DNA of 31,835 nt from SKVL01 sp051745565. Its GTDB lineage: Bacteria > Patescibacteriota > Minisyncoccia > Phycocordibacterales > CSBR16-193. Below the pieces are notes generated by a model. It saw only the letters and a program-made list of their open reading frames with translations, did not search any database and had not been told where the DNA came from. Below, one piece after another: positions 15,077-23,624 of the stretch. The DNA lies in the NCBI GenBank assembly GCA_051745565.1, contig JBNJEF010000003.1:1-31835 (forward strand), given 5' to 3'. Position 1 is the first letter of the stretch. Every line of letters begins with the position of its first letter. The position numbers and the translations under genes are program-made.

Positions 15077-15402
15077 TGATTTGCCTTAGCGGCCTTGGCT
15101 GCGGCTATTTCAGCGGCCTTCTGTTTCTGTTCAAGTTCTTTTTGCATTTTACCTCCGTGCTTAATGAACTTACGAGTAGGAGCAAACTCTCCCAAACGAT
15201 GACCGACCATTTCCTCAGTTACCATCACTTCTATATGGTCTTTGCCGTTATGAACACCAAAAGTAAATCCTATCATTTCCGGAGATATCTGACTGGCTCT
15301 TGCCCACGTCTTTATGACTCCGGTTTCTTTCGGGGTTTTATCTTTTATTTTTCGCCAAATTCTCTCGTCTACAAATGGGCCTTTTTTTAGTGATCTGGTC
15401 AT
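15073..15402 (-). CDS. rpsS: 30S ribosomal protein S19
   Basis: 109 residues. TRSLKKGPFVDERIWRKIKD, TWARASQISPEMIGFTFGVHNGKDHIEV and MVGHRLGEFAPTRKFIKHGGK are textbook S19. The final 20 residues are an Ala/Lys-rich extension. S19 forms a complex with S13 in the 30S head near the A- and P-site tRNAs. It is the first gene after a terminator and a strong promoter, so it heads its own transcription unit with a leader of about 115 bases. Confidence 0.96.
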   Translation of the reverse strand: MTRSLKKGPFVDERIWRKIKDKTPKETGVIKTWARASQISPEMIGFTFGVHNGKDHIEVMVTEEMVGHRLGEFAPTRKFIKHGGKMQKELEQKQKAAEIAAAKAAKANQ

Positions 15403-15523
15403 AATTATTTTACTTCTTCATCAAATTTACTTATCCCTCTATTACGAGATCTTTTGCTTTCAGTGGCCTTTTTATAAACACACTTACTCACAAGACCCTT
15501 ATCTCAAAGGAACGTGATTAGGT

Positions 15524-15552
15524 ATATTAAACAAAAGACCGGCAGATGTCAA
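15524..15552 (-). promoter_or_regulatory. strong promoter for rpsS operon
   Basis: On the minus strand, TTGACA (plus 15547-15552) and TAATAT (plus 15524-15529) are separated by exactly 17 bp. It follows the rplB terminator by about 85 bases. The start site would be near 15517. Confidence 0.85.
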
Positions 15553-15636
15553 TAAAAAAACAAAGTTTTTTTATTTTCTGAATTTACTACACTAATACTT
15601 AAATAACCGAAAACCCGAAAAATATAATTGGCACAA

Positions 15637-15667
15637 GAAAAAGGGCTGATTGTAGAAAAACAGCCCT
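15637..15667 (-). terminator. intrinsic terminator after rplB
   Basis: AGGGCTG (plus 15661-15667) and CAGCCCT (plus 15642-15648) pair across a 12-base loop, followed on the minus strand by TTTTTCTTG. It separates the rplC-rplD-rplW-rplB unit from rpsS, a break most bacteria do not have. Confidence 0.8.
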
Positions 15668-15681
15668 AAATATTATCCACA

Positions 15682-16524
15682 TTACCTCTTCTTACCAACT
15701 CTTCTTCGTTTTACTATCAAACTGTTTGAATACTTCTTGGGTTTTCTTGTTCTTTGACGCTTTCCGGCGGGTTTACCCCATTTGGTTTTCTCTCGTCTCA
15801 TTCCGCGCCCGGCTCTTCCTTCTCCTCCTCCGTAAGGGTGATCAACGGGATTCATAGCCGAACCGCGAACCTTGGGTCTCCGTCCCATATTCCTACTCCT
15901 TCCGGCTTTACCGATAACAACTCTTCCGTGTTCATGATTAGAAACTTCGCCGATGGTTGCCCAAGCTGTTTCCCTTACTTTTCGTATCTCAGTGGAAGGC
16001 ATTTTAAGATCAACGTATCCGCCATCTCTGGCTGAAACCTCTGCAGAAGAACCCGCAGATCTGGCCAACTTAGCTCCTCCACCGGGCTGGATCTCAACAT
16101 TATAAACAAAAGTACCAACAGGTATCTCTGAAAGAGGTAAGCGGTTTCCGGGTTTTAAAGGAGCCTCTTCAGATACAAGTAAACTATCTCCCACGGAAAC
16201 CTTCCTGGGAAGCAGGATGTATCTTCTTTCTCCGTCATTATAAGCTATCAAACCTATGAAACCCGACCTATTAGGGTCGTACTCAACCGTCTTAACCGTA
16301 AAAGGAATATCCTTTTTATCCATTTTGAAATCAATATCCCTGTAACGGCGCTTATGACCTCCTCCGCGCCAACGCAAAGTTATTCTACCGAATGAATTTC
16401 TACCCTTAGCTGACTTTCTTCCAAAAGTAAGGCTCTTTACGGGGCTTTTGGCCGTAATTTTTGAGGAATAAGATATTCCCGTCATTCCTCTTCTTCCCGG
16501 TGTTGTTGGTTTAAATTTCTTCAT
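15682..16524 (-). CDS. rplB: 50S ribosomal protein L2
   Basis: 280 residues, standard length. The C-terminal segment GSAMNPVDHPYGGGEGRAGRG holds the conserved histidine close to the peptidyl transferase centre. GRITLRWRGGGHKRRYRDIDF and the SH3-like region with LPLSEIPVGTFVYNVEIQPGGGAKLARSAGS are also typical. L2 is needed for subunit joining and peptidyl transfer. It ends the first S10-type unit here and is followed by a terminator. Confidence 0.97.
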   Translation of the reverse strand: MKKFKPTTPGRRGMTGISYSSKITAKSPVKSLTFGRKSAKGRNSFGRITLRWRGGGHKRRYRDIDFKMDKKDIPFTVKTVEYDPNRSGFIGLIAYNDGERRYILLPRKVSVGDSLLVSEEAPLKPGNRLPLSEIPVGTFVYNVEIQPGGGAKLARSAGSSAEVSARDGGYVDLKMPSTEIRKVRETAWATIGEVSNHEHGRVVIGKAGRSRNMGRRPKVRGSAMNPVDHPYGGGEGRAGRGMRREKTKWGKPAGKRQRTRKPKKYSNSLIVKRRRVGKKR

Positions 16525-16525
16525 A

Positions 16526-16912
16526 CTATATTAAAGATATGCTATCTCCCTCTTTTAGATAAACATAGGCCTTTTTCCTTCTTGAGGTGAAACCTCTGCC
16601 CCCTTTTCTTCTTTGAACTTTCTTTCTGGGTACGGGAGCGGTTCTTATCTTTTTGGGTTTAACATTATAAATGGAACGAACGGCGTGATCTATATCACGC
16701 TTGGTTGCGTCTAACCTTACCTCAAAAACATAAACATTGTACTGGTTCTGCAGTGCGGCTTTTTCCGTTATCCTCGGGGATCTTAGGATATCATCGGTAT
16801 TAAAACGAGAAATGGCCTTTTTAAGAAGCTCGGTTGTATCACCTTCTTTTTTCACGGAAGTGTCCCTTTTTTCTTTGTTTTCTTTCGTTTCTTTTGAACT
16901 AAATATTGCCAT
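16526..16912 (-). CDS. rplW: 50S ribosomal protein L23 with N-terminal extension
   Basis: 128 residues against about 95-100 usually. The first 35 residues are a charged Lys/Glu extension. The core reads ILRSPRITEKAALQNQYNVYVFEVRLDATKRDIDHAVRSIYNVK, ending KKAYVYLKEGDSISL. L23 sits at the tunnel exit and is the docking site for trigger factor and SRP. The long loop contains VQRRKGGRGFTSRRKK, contacting rRNA. Confidence 0.95.
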   Translation of the reverse strand: MAIFSSKETKENKEKRDTSVKKEGDTTELLKKAISRFNTDDILRSPRITEKAALQNQYNVYVFEVRLDATKRDIDHAVRSIYNVKPKKIRTAPVPRKKVQRRKGGRGFTSRRKKAYVYLKEGDSISLI

Positions 16913-16915
16913 GAT

Positions 16916-17578
16916 CTATTTTAATTTACTTTCCAGAACAGATAGCGATTTTTCAGGGTCCTCTATTACAAGACAACCCTTGGACAGTAAAGCCACCGGA
17001 TTAAGAGATCTGGTCTCTTTTATATCAATATTGCCGAAATTTCGAAAACTTCTTTTTACATTGTCATCATCCTCGGAAATAGATATCAATGCGGCATTCT
17101 TCTTTTTAGAAAACAGACTCTCAAAGCCCTTAATGGAACCCCAGGCCTCAAGAACACGCTTTGCCTCTTTGGACTTCGGCTCCTCAAAAGAGATCTTATC
17201 AACAAAAAGTATCTCATTATCTCTATACTTTTGAGACAGAACACTTAGAAGCGCTTTGGTTCTCATCTTTTTATTTATTTTTTTGCTATAATCCTTTTCG
17301 TTTGAAGGGCCATGTGTGACTCCTCCTCCAACCCAAATAGGAGAGCGTCTTGATCCATGCCTGGCACGTCCGGTTCCCTTTTGACGCCACGGTTTCTTTC
17401 CACCACCTCTGACATCGCTTCTTCCCTTAACGGAAGCGGTTGATCTGCGAGCATTAGACTCCATTGAAACAACAACCTGATGCACGAGGTCCGGGTTCCA
17501 TTTTTGGGCAAATATTTCCTCAGGTAGTGTAATTACACTTACTTTCCTGCCTTCTTGGTTGTATACGTTAGCTTCCAT
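16916..17578 (-). CDS. rplD: 50S ribosomal protein L4
   Basis: 220 residues. The extended loop that reaches the exit tunnel is visible as RRSTASVKGRSDVRGGGKKPWRQKGTGRARHGSRRSPIWVGGGVTHGP. In E. coli L4 is also the autogenous repressor of the S10 operon through its leader; no matching leader structure was recognised here. It starts 2 bases after rplC. Confidence 0.96.
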   Translation of the reverse strand: MEANVYNQEGRKVSVITLPEEIFAQKWNPDLVHQVVVSMESNARRSTASVKGRSDVRGGGKKPWRQKGTGRARHGSRRSPIWVGGGVTHGPSNEKDYSKKINKKMRTKALLSVLSQKYRDNEILFVDKISFEEPKSKEAKRVLEAWGSIKGFESLFSKKKNAALISISEDDDNVKRSFRNFGNIDIKETRSLNPVALLSKGCLVIEDPEKSLSVLESKLK

Positions 17579-17580
17579 AT

Positions 17581-18201
17581 TTAACTTCTAACTTTTATCT
17601 CTACAATAGTCCCTTTTCTACCGGGAACTGCACCTTCCACAAAAAAGACACCTTCTTCGGACATGATCTGTGCTATTTTCACGTTCTTCAAAGTGGTTCT
17701 CTTTCCTCCCATTCTACCGGCCATTTTAGTGCCCTTAAGAACTCTTTGAGGGCCGGTGGCACCGATCGATCCGGGCTCTCTTTCGGAGTGCTTCTGTCCA
17801 TGAGTACGAGGTCCTCCGGCAAATTTATGACGCTTAACTACACCTTGAAATCCTTTGCCCTTGGAAATGGCTGACACCGTAACACTTTCTCCTTCCGAGA
17901 ACTGGGTCAGGTCAAGGAAGGCACCTTCTTCATAATCGCTCTTTTTACCTTCCGAGAGTCTGAATTCTTTAAGAACTTTGAAATTACCATGGTCTTTGGT
18001 GTGGCCTTTTTCCGCTTTGGTAATATTCTTCTCCTTGCGCTCTCCGGCGCCTACCTGCAAAGCCGAGTATCCGTCTCTCTCAGGATCTCTAACGAAAACG
18101 ACCTTTGAAGGTAGGGCCTTTATTTCCGTAACAGGTACGACTGAGCCGTCTTCTCGGAAAAGCTGGGACATATTCTGTTTTTCTCCTAAAATAAACTTCA
18201 T
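17581..18201 (-). CDS. rplC: 50S ribosomal protein L3
   Basis: 206 residues from the ATG at 18201, giving MKFILGEKQNMSQLF, which fits the L3 start. The frame stays open 24 codons upstream, but that part is unlike L3 and lies in the leader. Landmarks are the KGKGFQGVVKRHKFAGGPRTHGQK loop and GSIGATGPQRVLKGTKMAGRMGG. L3 is one of the first proteins on 23S rRNA and contacts the peptidyl transferase centre. A 177-base gap with promoter signals lies upstream. Confidence 0.95.
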   Translation of the reverse strand: MKFILGEKQNMSQLFREDGSVVPVTEIKALPSKVVFVRDPERDGYSALQVGAGERKEKNITKAEKGHTKDHGNFKVLKEFRLSEGKKSDYEEGAFLDLTQFSEGESVTVSAISKGKGFQGVVKRHKFAGGPRTHGQKHSEREPGSIGATGPQRVLKGTKMAGRMGGKRTTLKNVKIAQIMSEEGVFFVEGAVPGRKGTIVEIKVRS

Positions 18202-18263
18202 GTTTTTTATCTTTATTGGCTCAGTAACCTTCCGTAAATCAATATAACGCAATAACGCAAAAG

Positions 18264-18292
18264 AGCTTACCAATTTATTACCCTCCAGTCAA
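18264..18292 (-). promoter_or_regulatory. candidate promoter before rplC
   Basis: On the minus strand, TTGACT (plus 18287-18292) and TAAGCT (plus 18264-18269) are 17 bp apart. The -35 is good, the -10 is weak. It lies after the hairpin that follows rpsJ. Confidence 0.4.
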
Positions 18293-18357
18293 TAGAGAGA
18301 GGATCTATTTAATTACCGCAAACCCAAACATCAAAAGAAAAGCAGATGTTGAAACTA

Positions 18358-18380
18358 TCAACAAAGCACTGATAAGTGCT
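18358..18380 (-). terminator. hairpin at the end of rpsJ
   Basis: AGCACT-TATC-AGTGCT is followed by TTGTTGA on the minus strand, starting at the rpsJ stop codon. A 6-bp stem and a broken T-run suggest partial termination between tuf-rpsJ and rplC. Confidence 0.4.
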
Positions 18381-18810
18381 AAACGGTCTTTACCTCTATA
18401 CTGACCCCTGAAGGAAGGCTCATATTAGTAAGAGATTCTATAACCTTTTGAGTGGGGTTTATGATGTCTATCAGTCTTTTATGAATACGCATCTCAAACT
18501 GTTCCTTGGATTTACTGTAAACAAAAGAAGATCGATTAACCGAATATTTCTTTATCTCCGTAGGCAAGGGAACCGGTCCGCGAACATCAACGTCAAACCT
18601 AAGTGCCGTATCCATTATCTGCTGAACGGATGCATCCAAAACCCTATATTCATAGGCTTTTACCCTTATACGTAAGCGAGGTATCGCTCCCTCTCCCGAG
18701 GCGGCTTTCTTTTTAACCGCCTCAGGTTTTCCTCCTTTGCTCCCGCCGGCCTTTTTTGTCGTTTTAGCGAGATCCTTTGAAGTCGGGGTCTTTTTTTTGC
18801 TTTCGGTCAT
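18379..18810 (-). CDS. rpsJ: 30S ribosomal protein S10 with N-terminal extension
   Basis: 143 residues against about 102. Residues 1-42 are Lys/Ala/Gly-rich and probably disordered. The S10 core begins PRLRIRVKAYEYRVLDASVQQI and includes RGPVPLPTEIKKYSVNRSSFVYSKSKEQFEMRIHKRLIDI. S10 is part of the 30S head and in some bacteria also acts with NusB in antitermination. It is placed 2 bases after tuf, the common tuf-rpsJ arrangement. Confidence 0.95.
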   Translation of the reverse strand: MTESKKKTPTSKDLAKTTKKAGGSKGGKPEAVKKKAASGEGAIPRLRIRVKAYEYRVLDASVQQIMDTALRFDVDVRGPVPLPTEIKKYSVNRSSFVYSKSKEQFEMRIHKRLIDIINPTQKVIESLTNMSLPSGVSIEVKTV

Positions 18811-18812
18811 TA

Positions 18813-20009
18813 TTACGAAGTTATTTTGGTTACTACACCCGCACCTACGGTCTTTCCTCCTTCACGAACAGCAAATCTCTGTTGTTCTTCCAAGGCAACC
18901 GGATCCGTGAGCTCCACCTTGAAAGTCACGGTATCACCCGGCATTACCATTTCAACACCTTCCGGAAGATCAACCTTACCGGTCACATCTGTGGTGCGAA
19001 TGTAAAATTGAGGTTTATAGCCGGTAAAGAACGGAGTGTGTCGTCCTCCTTCTTCTTTGGTAAGAATGTAAACCTCGGCTTCAAACTCAGTATGCGCCGT
19101 AACAGAACCGGGAGCCGCCAATACCTGCCCTCGATGTATTTCATCTTTCTTCTTGCCTCTTAAAAGAATACCGGCGTTGTCTCCAGCCATTCCTTCCGAA
19201 AGAGACTTGTTGAACATCTCAATACCGGTAACTGTTGTTTTTTCTTTCTTTTCTTCAATTCCCACTATCTCTACCTCTTCACCTACCTTTATAACTCCGC
19301 GCTCTATACGACCGGTAACAACGGTTCCGCGTCCTTCAATAGAGAATATGTCCTCAATGGGCATAAGAAACGGCTTATCAGTATCTCGCTCGGGCTGAGG
19401 AATGTAATCATCCATGGAAGCCGTTAATTCCAAAACCTTTTTAGTCCACTCACTGTCAGAGGAGCCCTCCGCTTCAAGAGCTTTAAGAGCAGAACCTCTA
19501 ATGACCGGGGTGTTGTCTCCATCATAGCCATACTGAGTAAGAAGTTCCCTTACCTCCTCTTCTACCAGATCAATAAGCTCGGCGTCCGAAACCATGTCGC
19601 ATTTATTCAAAAACACGATTATCTGAGGAACACCTACTTGGCGAGCCAAAAGAATGTGCTCACGAGTTTGGGGCATAACACCATCAGTCGCGGCTACCAC
19701 CAATATGGCTCCGTCCATCTGAGCCGCACCGGTGATCATGTTCTTAATGTAGTCGGCGTGTCCGGGGGCATCTATATGAGCATAGTGCCTGTTCTCTGTC
19801 TCGTACTCGTTATGAGAAAGAGCAATTGTGATCCCGCGCTCTTTTTCTTCGGGAGCGGCATCTATTTGGTCAACATCTTTTAATTTAACCGTTTGACCTG
19901 AGGATTGTAGCGCCTTAAGCATCGCTGCGGTCAAAGTTGTTTTTCCATGGTCAACGTGACCAATGGTTCCCACATTAATATGCGGTTTAGAACGATCGAA
20001 ATCTGCCAT
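18813..20009 (-). CDS. tuf: elongation factor Tu
   Basis: 398 residues, the standard three-domain EF-Tu. GTP-binding motifs are GHVDHGKT (G1), RGITI (G2), DAPGHADY (G3), NKCDMV (G4) and SALKAL (G5). Domain 2 begins near FLMPIEDIFSIEGRGTVVTGRIERG. It brings aminoacyl-tRNA to the ribosomal A site. The switch I stretch reads APEEKERGITIALSH, where many EF-Tus have NTSH. It is the first gene after a double terminator and its own promoter, with a leader of about 217 bases. Confidence 0.98.
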   Translation of the reverse strand: MADFDRSKPHINVGTIGHVDHGKTTLTAAMLKALQSSGQTVKLKDVDQIDAAPEEKERGITIALSHNEYETENRHYAHIDAPGHADYIKNMITGAAQMDGAILVVAATDGVMPQTREHILLARQVGVPQIIVFLNKCDMVSDAELIDLVEEEVRELLTQYGYDGDNTPVIRGSALKALEAEGSSDSEWTKKVLELTASMDDYIPQPERDTDKPFLMPIEDIFSIEGRGTVVTGRIERGVIKVGEEVEIVGIEEKKEKTTVTGIEMFNKSLSEGMAGDNAGILLRGKKKDEIHRGQVLAAPGSVTAHTEFEAEVYILTKEEGGRHTPFFTGYKPQFYIRTTDVTGKVDLPEGVEMVMPGDTVTFKVELTDPVALEEQQRFAVREGGKTVGAGVVTKITS

Positions 20010-20226
20010 ATTTATTTTATTTTTAATTAATAATGCTAATAATAAAATTTCGTTTTTGATGTCGCGGTAAATAATCGCTTAATTGCTTACGCGAACACCT
20101 CGACAATTCGCTATTACAACCTCTGTACATCAAACCCTTTTTCTTCGGAATGTAGGTTACATAAAATAAAAACAATACGCAACGCCTACAAAACAAAACG
20201 ATGCACGCCATAAGCTACACCGATGT
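20010..20226 (-). promoter_or_regulatory. long tuf leader
   Basis: About 217 bases separate the predicted start from the tuf ATG. The last 20 bases before the ATG are only A and T, with no SD. The single 62-codon open frame inside (from 20211) is Cys-rich, lacks an SD and resembles nothing I know. No clear hairpin dominates. Confidence 0.45.
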
Positions 20227-20232
20227 AAAAGA

Positions 20233-20262
20233 ATATTAGCAGAGCAGATGGTAAAATGTCAA
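20233..20262 (-). promoter_or_regulatory. promoter for tuf-rpsJ
   Basis: On the minus strand, TTGACA (plus 20257-20262) and TAATAT (plus 20233-20238) are 18 bp apart. The -35 directly abuts the T-tail of the preceding terminator. A second possible promoter upstream (TTAAAT at plus 20335-20340 and TATAAT at plus 20312-20317, 17 bp apart) would have to read through that hairpin. Confidence 0.75.
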
Positions 20263-20288
20263 TAAAAGAGGGATTTTTTATCCCTCTT
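20262..20288 (-). terminator. second terminator downstream of fusA
   Basis: AAGAGGGA and TCCCTCTT pair across TAAAAAA, followed by TTATT on the minus strand. It may back up the first fusA terminator or attenuate transcripts from the upstream promoter candidate. Between the two terminators (20289-20411) I see only AT-rich spacer. Confidence 0.7.
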
Positions 20289-20411
20289 CCTCTCTCAAAG
20301 CAATACTTGTAATTATACAGGTATTATAAAGATAATTTAAGATATATTTATATTAGCCACTTTCTTTTATAAAAAATCTCTACACAGCCATTCCACAGTT
20401 TATCCCCCATA

Positions 20412-20445
20412 CAAAAAACACCGCGATCAGATCGCGGTGTTTTTT
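20412..20445. terminator. strong terminator after fusA
   Basis: A 15-bp perfect stem has the core ACACCGCGAT with its complement, a 3-base loop and T-runs on both sides. It ends the rpsL-rpsG-fusA unit 18 bases past the fusA stop. Confidence 0.9.
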
Positions 20446-20462
20446 ATGAAATAAAAACTTAT

Positions 20463-22628
20463 TTAAGCCTTTTTACGTGAAGATATGATGGTTTCCGAGA
20501 CATTGCTGGGTACAATGGCATAATGACTGAATTCCATGGAGAAACTGGCTCTTCCGGCCGTCATTGAGCGAAGGTGGGTAATATAACCGAACATTTCTGA
20601 AAGAGGAACAGAGGCATGTATAACTGTATCATTGTGACCTCTTTCGGCCATCTTCTCTATCTGCCCCCTCTTGGAATTAAGATCGCTGTTCACGTCACCC
20701 ATAAATTCCGTAGGTGTTACAACTTCCACCCTCATAACCGGCTCAAGTAATACCGGCTTTGATTTCATAGCGGCATCTTTAAAGGCCTGTGAAGCGGCAA
20801 CATGATAAGCTATCTCGGAAGAGTCCACCTCGTGGTAAGTTCCGTCTAAAAGTTCACAAGAAATATCAGTCATAGGATACCCAGCCAGCACACCTCTTCC
20901 CATTGCCTCATAAACACCCTTCTCAACTGCCGGAATATACTCTTGAGGTATAACGCCTCCCTTTATTGAATTTATGAACTCAAAACCTTCCCTTTTGGAA
21001 ACATTTTTGGGCTTTTTCTTATCTGTATCATCTTCATTGGTCTTTTCCAAAGGTTTGATGAATATCTTCACATGACCATATTGCCCTCTTCCACCGGTTT
21101 GTTTTATATGCTTGTATTCCGCTTCAGCCGAAGATGTAATGGTTTCTTTGTAAGCAACCTGCGGTCTACCTGTAGCCGCTTCAACCGAGAATTCTCTTTT
21201 CATTCTGTCAACAATTATATCCAAATGAAGCTCTCCCATTCCCCAAACAACCGTCTCACCTGTTTCATCGGAAGTGGAAACCTTAAAAGTCGGATCTTCC
21301 GCAGAAAGACGGCTCAGTGCAACACCCATTTTTTCCTGGTCGGCTTTAGTTTTTGGTTCTATTCTTACAGAAACAACTGGCTCGGGAAATTCTATTTTTT
21401 CAAGTTCTATGGGGTTATTCTCATCACAAAGAGTATCAGAGGTTACTGTCTGTTTTAACCCCACAGCAGCGGCGATCTCTCCGGCGTAAACCTCTTCAAC
21501 TTCTTCTCGGTGATTGGAGTGCATCCTGACAACTCTCCCGATCCTTTCCTTCACACCTTTTGAAACATTGTACACATAAGATCCAGCCTTAAGTTTTCCG
21601 GAATAAACCCTAAAGTAAGTTAGCTGACCAACATAAGGATCAGTCTGCAACTTAAAGGCCAGCGCCGCAAAAGGTTCGTCATCGTTCGCTTTTCTGGTGA
21701 CCTCTTCGCCCGTCTTGGGATTAAAGCCAACAGTGTCATGAACATCAACAGGCGAAGGAAGGTAATCTATAACGGCATCCAAAAGAAGCTGAACCCCTTT
21801 ATTCTTCAACGCTGATCCGGTGAATACCAATACGGTCTCATTACTTAGGACTGATTTTCTCAAGGCCTTTTTCAGCTCTTCAACAGGTATTTCTTCTTGC
21901 TGAAGAAATCTTTCCATAAGCTCCTCATCGTTTTCCACCGCCTTTTCAACCAATTCATTCCTGTACTTCTCCACATCTTCCTTATACTCCTTCGGAATAT
22001 CAGAAGGTCTCATATCTTCGCCCATTTTTCCTTCAAAGTAATAAGCTTGTCTGGTCAAAAGATCTATAACACCTTCGTGCTTGTCTCCTTCTCCTATAGG
22101 TATCTGAGCTCTGACCGCATTGGGAGTTAATCGATCAAGTATGGTCTTAAAAGAGTACTCAAAACTGGCTCCCGTTCGATCAAGCTTATTAACAAAGCAA
22201 ATACGGGGAACCTTGTATTTATCGGCCTGCTTCCAAACCGTTTCAGACTGAGGCTCCACTCCGGCTACTCCGTCAAAAACCACTATTCCTCCATCTAAAA
22301 CTTTCATGGAGCGCTCCACTTCCACCGTAAAATCAACATGTCCCGGAGTGTCAATTATATTAAAACGATATTGATTCTCTTTACTTTTTCTGTCCTCAAC
22401 CCAGCTTGGGGCCCAAAAAGCGGTGGTCGCCGCTGAGGTTATGGTGATACCTCTCTCTTTTTCCTGCTCCATCCAATCCATTATCGCCTCACCCTCGTGA
22501 ACTTCACCTAATTTATGCGAAATTCCGGTGTACAGAAGAACACGCTCGGTGGTGGTGGTCTTACCGGCGTCAATGTGAGCAATAATACCGAAGTTCCTCA
22601 CTTTTTCTAATGGAAAGTCTCTTGCCAT
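20463..22628 (-). CDS. fusA: elongation factor G
   Basis: 721 residues from the ATG at 22628, giving MARDFPLEKVRNFGIIAHID. The frame opens 3 codons earlier, which is less likely. GTPase motifs are AHIDAGKT, RGITI, DTPGHVDF, NKLDRTGA and GSALKNKG. Domain IV contains ETITSSAEAEYKHIKQTGGRGQYGHV, and the tail shows GYITHLRSMTAGRASFSMEFSHY. EF-G drives translocation, and ribosome recycling with RRF. It is the last gene of the str-type unit. Confidence 0.97.
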   Translation of the reverse strand: MARDFPLEKVRNFGIIAHIDAGKTTTTERVLLYTGISHKLGEVHEGEAIMDWMEQEKERGITITSAATTAFWAPSWVEDRKSKENQYRFNIIDTPGHVDFTVEVERSMKVLDGGIVVFDGVAGVEPQSETVWKQADKYKVPRICFVNKLDRTGASFEYSFKTILDRLTPNAVRAQIPIGEGDKHEGVIDLLTRQAYYFEGKMGEDMRPSDIPKEYKEDVEKYRNELVEKAVENDEELMERFLQQEEIPVEELKKALRKSVLSNETVLVFTGSALKNKGVQLLLDAVIDYLPSPVDVHDTVGFNPKTGEEVTRKANDDEPFAALAFKLQTDPYVGQLTYFRVYSGKLKAGSYVYNVSKGVKERIGRVVRMHSNHREEVEEVYAGEIAAAVGLKQTVTSDTLCDENNPIELEKIEFPEPVVSVRIEPKTKADQEKMGVALSRLSAEDPTFKVSTSDETGETVVWGMGELHLDIIVDRMKREFSVEAATGRPQVAYKETITSSAEAEYKHIKQTGGRGQYGHVKIFIKPLEKTNEDDTDKKKPKNVSKREGFEFINSIKGGVIPQEYIPAVEKGVYEAMGRGVLAGYPMTDISCELLDGTYHEVDSSEIAYHVAASQAFKDAAMKSKPVLLEPVMRVEVVTPTEFMGDVNSDLNSKRGQIEKMAERGHNDTVIHASVPLSEMFGYITHLRSMTAGRASFSMEFSHYAIVPSNVSETIISSRKKA

Positions 22629-22689
22629 ATTGATCAAAAAATTAATTGATTATGTAAACTAAAAAATAGTCTTGAGCTGATAAATCTCC

Positions 22690-23160
22690 CTACCAAGCAA
22701 AATGAGCAAAAGCTTTGTTGGCTTCTGCCATTTTATGAGTGTTTTCTTTCTTGGTTACGGCTTCTCCTTCATTATTACTTGCCTGGATAAGCTCTGAAGC
22801 CAATATTTTATATGTCGGTTTTCCGGACTTGGACCTTGCGGACTCTATTATCCACTTCATAGCCAGTGTTTGACGTCTATCGGGCTTTACTTCCCTTGGC
22901 ACCTGATAATTAGCTCCACCTACTCGGCGCGAACGAACCTCCATAACCGGACTGGCATTCTTTATGGCCGCATAAAAAACCTCCAACGGCTCATCTGTTC
23001 CGGTCTCTTTCCCTATCTCTTCCAGGGCATTGTACACTATTTTACGAGCAGTATGCTTCTTACCATGAAGCATTATGTAGTTTATGAATTTGGAAACCTT
23101 TTCCGACTCGTGTCGGTGATCAGGTTTTACTTGTGGTCTTTTTTTAACTGGTCTTCTCAT
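22690..23160 (-). CDS. rpsG: 30S ribosomal protein S7
   Basis: 156 residues, normal. The RNA-binding helices and beta hairpin include KFINYIMLHGKKHTARKIVYNALEEI, NASPVMEVRSRRVGGANYQVPREVKPDRRQTLAMKWIIESAR and TVKKENTHKMAEANKAFAHFAW-type C-terminus. S7 organises the 30S head and lies at the E site. It starts 3 bases after rpsL. Confidence 0.96.
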   Translation of the reverse strand: MRRPVKKRPQVKPDHRHESEKVSKFINYIMLHGKKHTARKIVYNALEEIGKETGTDEPLEVFYAAIKNASPVMEVRSRRVGGANYQVPREVKPDRRQTLAMKWIIESARSKSGKPTYKILASELIQASNNEGEAVTKKENTHKMAEANKAFAHFAW

Positions 23161-23163
23161 ATA

Positions 23164-23568
23164 TTAACTCTTTTTTGCTCCATAAAGGCTTCTACTTTGC
23201 TTTCTTCCGCTCACTCCTTCGGCATCAAACTTTCCTCTGACAATGGTGTAACGCAGACCGATATCTTTCACACGACCGCCTCTAACCAAAACAACGGAAT
23301 GCTCCTGTAAATTGTGGCCGATGCCGGGAATATATGCCGTTACCTCCATACCATTAGTAAGACGAACCCTGGCAACCTTTCGTATAGCCGAGTTCGGTTT
23401 CTTGGGATTCTTTGTGGTTACCCTGACACACACACCTCTCTTGAAAGGAGAAGGGTAGTGCGTCGGCTTATTCTTGCGGGTATTGAAACCGCGAGCCAAA
23501 GCCACCGCCTTGGATTTTTTGAGGACTTTTTGCCTACCTTTACGAACTAATTGATTTGTGGTTGTCAT
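23164..23568 (-). CDS. rpsL: 30S ribosomal protein S12
   Basis: 134 residues. It begins TTTNQLVRKGRQKVLKKSK and shows GVCVRVTTKNPKKPNSAIRKVARVRL and the RGGRVKDIGLRYTIVRG region. S12 lies in the decoding centre. The streptomycin-relevant KKPNSA lysine is present, so no resistance change is seen at that spot. It is the first gene of rpsL-rpsG-fusA. Confidence 0.96.
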   Translation of the reverse strand: MTTTNQLVRKGRQKVLKKSKAVALARGFNTRKNKPTHYPSPFKRGVCVRVTTKNPKKPNSAIRKVARVRLTNGMEVTAYIPGIGHNLQEHSVVLVRGGRVKDIGLRYTIVRGKFDAEGVSGRKQSRSLYGAKKS

Positions 23569-23597
23569 AACTATTGATAATATATACTTCTTTACTC

Positions 23598-23624
23598 AGC
23601 TTACCCAGACAAGCTAAGTAAGCT
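23598..23624 (-). promoter_or_regulatory. leader hairpin upstream of rpsL
   Basis: AGCTTAC and GTAAGCT pair across 13 bases, 30 bases before the rpsL ATG. A -10-like TATCAT lies at plus 23634-23639, but no -35 at proper spacing was found. It could be a ribosomal protein feedback site. Confidence 0.3.

Noticed and set aside
20023..20211. 62-codon frame in the tuf leader
   Set aside because: No SD, odd Cys-rich composition and no similarity I recognise; probably a chance frame in an untranslated leader.
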